Assembly (NCBI GenBank): GCA_002437735.1
Contig: DJRC01000061.1
Coordinates: 1-9,923 of the forward strand
Direction of reading: 5' to 3'
Source of the DNA: Oscillospiraceae bacterium UBA6370
GTDB taxonomy: Bacteria > Bacillota > Clostridia > Oscillospirales > Oscillospiraceae
Length of the DNA stretch: 9,923 bases
A program made the position numbers and the translations under genes. Below, in pieces: positions 5,999 to 9,923 of this stretch (positions are counted from its first letter, which is position 1; each line of letters begins with the position of its first letter). The notes beneath the pieces were generated by a model that was given only the letters and a program-made list of their open reading frames with translations, did no database searches and was not told where the DNA came from.

Positions 5999-6043
5999 GG
6001 TATGCTCAAGTGCGACCTGTTCATGTATGGGAAGAGAGTCTGA
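5999..6043 (+). pseudogene. Duplicated 3' end of the RNA methyltransferase gene
   Basis: This 45-base stretch encodes the last 14 residues and the stop of the upstream methyltransferase (GMLKCDLFMYGKRV instead of ...KRL), in the same orientation, 179 bases after the first copy (5820-5864). The first 36 bases differ at two positions, both synonymous (TTG/CTG and TAC/TAT). The last codons change CGG to AGA (synonymous) and CTT to GTC (Leu to Val). It has no ribosome site and is not expected to make a protein. The terminator that would serve a complete gene lies 14 bases after its stop, so this may be the original gene end. Confidence 0.8.
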
Positions 6044-6057
6044 GCGTATGGAAACAA

Positions 6058-6087
6058 AACAGCCGCAGGTGGAGACCTGCGGCTGTT
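6058..6087 (+). terminator. Probable terminator of the RNA methyltransferase transcript
   Basis: A perfect 13-bp inverted repeat (AACAGCCGCAGGT, loop GGAG, ACCTGCGGCTGTT) is followed by the T-rich stretch AATTTTCTGTT. It follows the duplicated gene end rather than the active stop codon, about 193 bases beyond the latter. Confidence 0.75.
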
Positions 6088-6128
6088 AATTTTCTGTTAA
6101 GGCTTTTGGATTTTGTTTCGTTCCGGCC

Positions 6129-6177
6129 TTTTTTCATAAAATGTTCATTGCATTTTTCGCCCCGCCTGCGCTATCAT
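6129..6177 (+). promoter_or_regulatory. Promoter of the lipid kinase gene with upstream AT block
   Basis: The -35 TTGCAT (6148-6153) and -10 TATCAT (6172-6177) are 18 bases apart. The block TTTTTCATAAAAT (6130-6142) lies 5 bases before the -35 and resembles an UP element. The same 13 bases and the same GCGCTAT around the -10 occur in the groES promoter. The predicted start near 6184 gives a 67-base leader containing two small GC hairpins (GGGGCC/GGCCCC at 6205-6219 and GCCGC/GCGGC at 6221-6233) just before the ribosome site. Confidence 0.6.
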
Positions 6178-6250
6178 TTAAAGAGTTATACAGAAAACGA
6201 ACGTGGGGCCGTCGGCCCCTGCCGCTTTGCGGCTTGCGGGAGGCCTTTTT

Positions 6251-7180
6251 GTGAAACACATTTTTATCATCAATCCGTCGGCCGGTAAGAACGACAGCCG
6301 CCAGCGCATCTACACGATGGCAGAGTTACTGCGGGAAAGGCACGGCCTGGACGTACAGTGTATGCTCACTGCGTCGGTCGGCCATGCGGCCGCGCTTGCG
6401 CGCGGCCTTGCCGAGAGCGGAGAAGAGGTGCGGCTCTATGCCTGCGGCGGCGACGGCACGGTCAATGAGGTCGCCAACGGCATCGCGGGCTATGCCAACG
6501 CCGCGATGACCTGCATCCCCATCGGCACGGGCAACGATTTTCTCAAAAACTTCGGCGCGGACTACGAAAAGTTCCTCGACGCGGAAAATCTCTGGAACGG
6601 CGAGACGCAGGCGCTCGACCTCATCGACTGCAGCGGGCGTTACTGCCTGACGATCGCCTGCTCGGGCATTGACGCGCGCATCGCCGAGAGCGTGCATAAA
6701 TTCAGCGCCAATCCGCACCTGAGCGGACGCGGCAGCTATCTGGTCAGCGTGGCGGCGAACGGCATCTTCGGCCGCATCGGGCGGCATTGGACGGTCTGGC
6801 TGGACGAGGAAAGGTTCGAGGACGACTTCGCCCTCGTATCCATGTGCAACGGCCGCTACTACGGCGGCGGCTCCACGCCGGTGCCGGAGGCACGGATGAA
6901 CGACGGCGTGCTGCACACCGTGCTGGTGAGGAACATCAGCAAGCTCCGCTTCGCGCGGCTCTTCCCGGACTATTCCGCGGGAAACCACGAAAAGCTCCCG
7001 AAGGATGTGGTGCGCTTTTCCACGGCGAGGGTCGTGCGCATCCACTCCGACGACGGCGACATCGTCACCTGTCTGGACGGCGAGTGCTCCCATTCGCACG
7101 ACGTGACGCTCCGCCTGGCGGACAAAAAGCTCAATTTCTTCGGCCCCGCTGGCTGCGACCCGAACGCGACGGCGCGCTGA
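6251..7180 (+). CDS. Diacylglycerol kinase family lipid kinase
   Basis: The product (309 aa) belongs to the DAGK catalytic-domain family (DgkB/YegS/BmrU type), soluble enzymes that phosphorylate diacylglycerol or related lipids at the inner face of the membrane. The start INPSAGKN (7-14), the nucleotide-binding motif CGGDGTVNEVANG (65-77), and the IPIGTGNDF loop (89-97) are hallmarks. A CLDGE motif (274-278) in the second domain supplies the Asp/Glu pair seen in this family. GTG at 6251 is chosen because GGGAGG lies 7 bases before it and the protein then begins at the conserved KHIFIINP strand. Extending upstream would read through two leader hairpins. No signal peptide or membrane helix is seen. 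The gene has its own promoter and no clear terminator before groES, so some read-through is possible. DgkB would recycle diacylglycerol from lipoteichoic acid synthesis, but the lipid substrate here is inference. Confidence 0.9.
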   Translation: MKHIFIINPSAGKNDSRQRIYTMAELLRERHGLDVQCMLTASVGHAAALARGLAESGEEVRLYACGGDGTVNEVANGIAGYANAAMTCIPIGTGNDFLKNFGADYEKFLDAENLWNGETQALDLIDCSGRYCLTIACSGIDARIAESVHKFSANPHLSGRGSYLVSVAANGIFGRIGRHWTVWLDEERFEDDFALVSMCNGRYYGGGSTPVPEARMNDGVLHTVLVRNISKLRFARLFPDYSAGNHEKLPKDVVRFSTARVVRIHSDDGDIVTCLDGECSHSHDVTLRLADKKLNFFGPAGCDPNATAR

Positions 7181-7221
7181 GAGAATTTTACCAAACTGTG
7201 AATTTTTACAAATCGACCGGA

Positions 7222-7267
7222 TTTTTCATAAAATCCCCTTGCAATATCGCTTGCCTTGCGCTATGAT
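7222..7267 (+). promoter_or_regulatory. Promoter of groES-groEL
   Basis: The -35 TTGCAA (7239-7244) and -10 TATGAT (7262-7267) are 17 bases apart, giving a housekeeping-type promoter. The AT block TTTTTCATAAAAT (7222-7234) lies 4 bases upstream of the -35. The predicted start is near 7274, inside the first arm of the CIRCE inverted repeat. Confidence 0.8.
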
Positions 7268-7269
7268 AG

Positions 7270-7314
7270 CACCGTTGGTTAGCACTCAACCATAAGGAGT
7301 GCTAACCAACGGTG
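7270..7314 (+). promoter_or_regulatory. CIRCE operator (HrcA binding site) in an extended inverted repeat
   Basis: The core matches the CIRCE consensus perfectly: TTAGCACTC (7279-7287), 9-base spacer, GAGTGCTAA (7297-7305). The HrcA repressor binds this element and releases it on heat or misfolding stress, with GroEL feeding back on HrcA activity. Here the arms pair perfectly over 18 bases each (7270-7287 and 7297-7314), twice the consensus length. The repeat overlaps the predicted transcription start, so it will also fold as a hairpin at the 5' end of the mRNA. Confidence 0.97.
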
Positions 7315-7361
7315 AATTTGTTTTTTCAAATTTGTGAAAATATAGAAGGAGGCACATTCCC

Positions 7362-7646
7362 ATGAAACTCACTCCGCTTGCTGACCGCGTCATCCTCAAG
7401 ATGCTCGAGGCCGAAGAGACCACCAAGGGCGGTATCATCTTGACTGCCAGCGCCAAGGAAAAGCCCTCGATCGCCGAGGTCATTTCCGTCGGCCCTGGCG
7501 GCATGGTCGACGGCCACGATGTCGTTATGACCGTCAAGCCCGGCGACAAGGTCATCACCAGCAAGTATTCCGGCACCGAGGTCAAGATCGACGACGAGGA
7601 ATACACCGTCGTCCGCCAGTCTGATATCCTTGCCATCGTTGAGTAA
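7362..7646 (+). CDS. groES: Co-chaperonin GroES (10 kDa chaperonin)
   Basis: The 94-aa product is a full-length GroES, which caps the GroEL cavity as a heptamer. It shows the typical start LTPLADRVILKMLEAEETTKGGIILTASAKEKPS, here spanning residues 3-36, including the mobile loop (about 17-35) that binds GroEL. The conserved VISVGPGG (40-47) and the closing DEEYTVVRQSDILAIVE (78-94) are also present. The ATG has AAGGAGG 9 bases upstream. The gene is controlled by the CIRCE operator and housekeeping-type promoter immediately upstream and is followed by groEL after an unusually long 171-base structured spacer. Confidence 0.98.
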   Translation: MKLTPLADRVILKMLEAEETTKGGIILTASAKEKPSIAEVISVGPGGMVDGHDVVMTVKPGDKVITSKYSGTEVKIDDEEYTVVRQSDILAIVE

Positions 7647-7654
7647 AACGCGCA

Positions 7655-7797
7655 AAGAGGGAGCAGGCTCTCCCTTTGGATCCCCACCGCCGGTCTGCGG
7701 ACCGGCGATGCCGCCCAAGGCGGCTGGGTCAAAGTATTTTTGCCACGCACATGTCACGGCAAAAATAATCTAAACTATTTTCGCGTTCCGCGAAATT
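7655..7797 (+). repeat. Five-hairpin spacer between groES and groEL
   Basis: The 171-base gap contains five inverted repeats in a row. H1 is AGGGAGC/GCTCtCCCT with a bulge (7658-7675). H2 is CGCCGGTC/GACCGGCG with loop TGCG (7688-7707). H3 is GCCGCC/GGCGGC with loop CAA (7710-7724). H4 is TATTTTTGCC/GGCAAAAATA with a 13-base loop (7735-7767). H5 is TTTCGCG/CGCGAAA with loop TTC (7779-7795), ending 7 bases before the groEL ribosome site. None has a strong T run on the plus strand, so full termination is unlikely. Partial attenuation, mRNA processing or stabilisation are possible. No gene is seen. Confidence 0.6.
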
Positions 7798-7817
7798 TCT
7801 AATGGAGGTACACTCTT

Positions 7818-9449
7818 ATGTCTAAGCTCATTAAATCCGGCGAAGAGGCCCGCAAGGCGCTTGAAGTCGGCGTCAATACTCTGGCCGATACCGTGAAGGT
7901 CACCCTTGGCCCCAAGGGCCGCAACGTCGTGCTCGACAAGAAGTTCGGCGCTCCGCTCATCACCAACGACGGCGTGACCATCGCCAAGGAGATTGAGCTG
8001 CCCGATCCGTTCGAGAACATGGGCGCTCAGCTCGTGCGTGAGGTCTCCACCAAGACCAACGACGTCGCGGGCGACGGCACCACCACCGCGACCCTGCTCG
8101 CGCAGGCGATGATCCGCGAGGGTCTGAAAAACCTCGCCGCCGGCGCGAACCCCATCGTGATGAAGAAGGGTATGGCCAAGGCCGTTGAGACTGCCGTGGA
8201 AGCCATCAAGGCCAACAGCCAGAAGGTCAACGGCACGGACGATATCGCCCGCGTCGGCACCGTCTCCAGCGGCGACGAGTTCATCGGCAAGCTGATCGCC
8301 GAGGCCATGGAGAAGGTCAGCGCCGACGGCGTGATCACCATCGAGGAATCCAAGACCGCCGAGACCTATTCCGAGGTCGTCGAGGGCATGATGTTCGACC
8401 GCGGCTATATCACCCCTTACATGGTCACCGATACCGAGAAGATGGAGGCCGTCGTGGACGATGCCTACATCCTCATCACTGACAAGAAGATCTCCGTCAT
8501 TTCCGACATTCTGCCCATCCTCGAGCAGCTCGTCCAGAGCGGCAAGAAGCTGGTCATCATCGCCGAGGACGTTGAGGGCGAGGCGTTGAGCACCCTGATC
8601 GTCAACCGTCTGCGCGGCACGCTGAACGTCGTCTGCGTCAAGGCGCCCGGCTTCGGTGATCGCCGCAAGGAGATGCTGCAGGATATCGCCATCCTGACCG
8701 GCGGTCAGGTCATCTCCGAGGAGCTTGGCTACGAGCTCAAGAGCGCGACCGTCGATATGCTCGGCCGTGCGCGTCAGGTCAAGGTCACCAAGGAGAACAC
8801 CACCATCGTGGACGGCTCCGGCGACAAGCAGGCCATCAAGGACCGCGTGTCCCAGATCCGCGCGCAGATCGCCGTCACCACCAGCGACTACGATAAGGAG
8901 AAGCTGCAGGAGCGTCTGGCGAAGCTCGCCGGCGGCGTGGCGGTCATCAAGGTCGGCGCGGCCACCGAGACCGAGATGAAGGAAAAGAAGCTGCGCATCG
9001 AGGATGCTCTGAACGCGACCCGCGCGGCGGTCGAGGAGGGCATCGTCGCCGGCGGCGGCACCGCCTACGTCAACGCTGTTCCCGCGGTCGAGAAGCTCAT
9101 CGGCAAGGTCGAGGGCGACGAGAAGACCGGCGTGAAGATCATCGTCAACGCGCTGCAGGAGCCTGTCCGCCAGATCGCCAAGAACGCCGGTGTGGACGGC
9201 AGCGTGGTGCTTGAGAAGATCAAGAGCAGCCGCAAGGTCGGCTACGGCTTCGACGCCTACAAGGAGGTCTACTGCGACATGATCGGCGCCGGTATCGTCG
9301 ATCCTGCCAAGGTCACACGTTCCGCGCTGGAGAACGCCGCGTCCGTCAGCTCCATGGTGCTGACCACCGAAGCGCTGGTCGCCGATAAGCCCGAGCCTCC
9401 CGCGCCTGCGGCTCCTGCCGGCATGGGCGGCATGGACGGCATGTACTAA
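7818..9449 (+). CDS. groEL: Chaperonin GroEL (60 kDa chaperonin)
   Basis: The 543-aa product is a complete type I chaperonin that folds proteins in an ATP-driven tetradecamer with GroES in the cytoplasm. Visible hallmarks are VTLGPKGRNVVLD (28-40), TNDGVTIAKEI (49-59), and the ATP-binding GDGTTTATLLAQ with catalytic Asp87. The apical and intermediate domains follow, and the equatorial signature GAATETEMKEKKLRIEDALNA precedes AAVEEGIVAGGG in the C-terminal half. The protein ends in the Gly/Met-rich tail GMGGMDGMY typical of GroEL. The ATG has TGGAGG 9 bases upstream. It starts MSKLIKSG rather than the common MAK(E)IKFG, a minor variation. It is the second gene of the CIRCE-controlled operon. 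Confidence 0.98.
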   Translation: MSKLIKSGEEARKALEVGVNTLADTVKVTLGPKGRNVVLDKKFGAPLITNDGVTIAKEIELPDPFENMGAQLVREVSTKTNDVAGDGTTTATLLAQAMIREGLKNLAAGANPIVMKKGMAKAVETAVEAIKANSQKVNGTDDIARVGTVSSGDEFIGKLIAEAMEKVSADGVITIEESKTAETYSEVVEGMMFDRGYITPYMVTDTEKMEAVVDDAYILITDKKISVISDILPILEQLVQSGKKLVIIAEDVEGEALSTLIVNRLRGTLNVVCVKAPGFGDRRKEMLQDIAILTGGQVISEELGYELKSATVDMLGRARQVKVTKENTTIVDGSGDKQAIKDRVSQIRAQIAVTTSDYDKEKLQERLAKLAGGVAVIKVGAATETEMKEKKLRIEDALNATRAAVEEGIVAGGGTAYVNAVPAVEKLIGKVEGDEKTGVKIIVNALQEPVRQIAKNAGVDGSVVLEKIKSSRKVGYGFDAYKEVYCDMIGAGIVDPAKVTRSALENAASVSSMVLTTEALVADKPEPPAPAAPAGMGGMDGMY

Positions 9450-9541
9450 GAGACAGGAAAACCGCCTGTTTCGCGAAGATTTAAGGCTGAAAAGCAGGAA
9501 TTTTCCCACTGAACCGTGATTTTCCGTGACAAGGTGCTGTG

Positions 9542-9563
9542 AGCTTACACACAGCTTACACAC
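9542..9563. repeat. Perfect tandem 11-bp repeat downstream of groEL
   Basis: AGCTTACACAC occurs twice without a gap (9542-9552 and 9553-9563). The first copy also takes part in a small inverted repeat with the preceding GCTGTG (9536-9541 with CACAGC 9550-9555). It sits in the 232-base gap between groEL and the convergent CobW-like gene, which otherwise contains only the terminator at 9594-9631 and no gene. Confidence 0.75.
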
Positions 9564-9593
9564 TTTACGATTCGGAAAGGCTTAATACGGAAC

Positions 9594-9634
9594 AAACTCC
9601 CGGCATCCGCTGATGTGGATGCCGGGAGTTTTTG
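9594..9634 (+). terminator. Intrinsic terminator of groES-groEL
   Basis: A perfect 15-bp stem (AAACTCCCGGCATCC / GGATGCCGGGAGTTT) with an 8-base loop is followed by further T residues on the plus strand. It lies about 145 bases past the groEL stop. A weaker ACAGG/CCTGT hairpin directly after the stop codon (about 9453-9470) is not convincing as a terminator. On the minus strand the hairpin may also help end the convergent CobW-like transcript, though its T run there is short. Confidence 0.88.
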
Positions 9635-9681
9635 CGCATTCGATTTTGTCATGGTGCTACAGTACGGATTCGATGCCTTTA

Positions 9682-9923
9682 TTATTTGTCCGCGCAAAGG
9701 CACATCCGCAGCTTTTTCTCTACCTGCTGAGGGTCAAAATTCTTTCCGATGAAGACGATCTGGTTGAGCCGGTCGCCGTATTTTTCGTCCCAGGTTTTTT
9801 TAATTTCGGGGTATTCCCGCTTGGTGAGCTTCTGCTCATTCTCCGGAAATGCGGCAAGCCAGTTGGAGACCTCTGTCACAGAGGCGTTCCGCCCCGCCTG
9901 CTCAAAGAGCTGGACGTGCATAT
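9682..9923 (-). CDS. CobW/COG0523-type GTPase, C-terminal part, cut by window edge
   Basis: The visible 80 codons are the C-terminal domain of a CobW-like P-loop GTPase, a family of metal-handling and cobalamin-related metallochaperones. The run FEQAGRNASVTEVSNWLAAF followed by KTWDEKYGDRLNQIVFIGKNFD is typical of the CobW C-terminal domain. WDEKYGDR and VFIGK are the most telling, and the protein ends shortly after (CLCADK). The GTPase domain with its P-loop and CxCC metal motif would lie outside the right edge, so metal specificity and the symbol cannot be given. The Met near 9921 is internal; the frame remains open to the edge. The gene converges on groEL. Base composition here is visibly more AT-rich than in groEL, which may reflect weaker expression-related codon bias or different ancestry. 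Confidence 0.8.
   Translation of the reverse strand, partial: MHVQLFEQAGRNASVTEVSNWLAAFPENEQKLTKREYPEIKKTWDEKYGDRLNQIVFIGKNFDPQQVEKKLRMCLCADK

Noticed and set aside
6203..6250. Upstream GTG start for the lipid kinase
   Set aside because: The extension would be encoded by two leader hairpins and the ribosome site; GTG at 6251 has a proper GGGAGG and the family-typical first strand.
7315..7332. AATTTG/CAAATT inverted repeat around six T after CIRCE as a terminator or attenuator
   Set aside because: The stem is only AT-rich and short, and T residues are in the loop rather than after the stem.
7770..9563. Long minus-strand open frame of 597 codons opposite groEL
   Set aside because: This is the well-known antisense artefact of highly expressed GC-rich groEL genes: low-complexity Asp/Gly/Leu/His protein with no family match.

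Overview
The window looks like chromosomal DNA of a high-GC Clostridia-type Firmicute, most plausibly an Oscillospiraceae/Ruminococcaceae gut bacterium. This rests on strong AGGAGG-type ribosome binding sites, a HrcA/CIRCE-controlled groES-groEL operon, a Firmicute-type xpt, an XRE regulator of the Clostridia style, and codon use rich in G/C third positions. The genus assignment is inference; no rRNA or tRNA gene is present to test it.

Layout. Positions 1 to about 4630 are read from the minus strand, as three transcription units. (i) xpt followed by guaA (guaA runs off the left edge), a purine salvage/GMP synthesis pair with a 1-nt intergenic gap and its own promoter. (ii) A gene for a secreted lipoprotein of unknown function with two calcium-loop-like motifs, bounded by hairpin terminators at 1215-1240 and 2665-2690. 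(iii) A two-gene membrane operon: an unusual protein with an XRE helix-turn-helix fused to a complete NfeD domain, then a stomatin/QmcA-like SPFH protein.

A divergent promoter region (4476-4742) separates these from plus-strand genes: a THUMP-domain RNA methyltransferase (COG0116, YpsC/RlmL-like), a diacylglycerol/lipid kinase, and groES-groEL. At the right edge a convergent minus-strand gene encodes the C-terminal part of a CobW/COG0523-type GTPase.

Main points of interest. First, the XRE-NfeD fusion contains an in-frame ATG at codon 130 directly after two Shine-Dalgarno-like motifs. The only GGA and GGT glycine codons of the gene lie there, so the gene may yield both a membrane-anchored DNA-binding protein and a normal-sized stand-alone NfeD. 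Second, the 3' end of the RNA methyltransferase gene is present twice, 179 bp apart. Most differences are synonymous, and a four-hairpin array lies between the copies, suggesting insertion or allelic recombination that restored the gene end. Third, the groES-groEL spacer is long (171 bp) and carries five hairpins. The dagK-like and groES promoters share an almost identical upstream AT block and core layout. The CIRCE operator lies within an 18+18 bp perfect inverted repeat. No CRISPR, IS, prophage or tRNA was seen.
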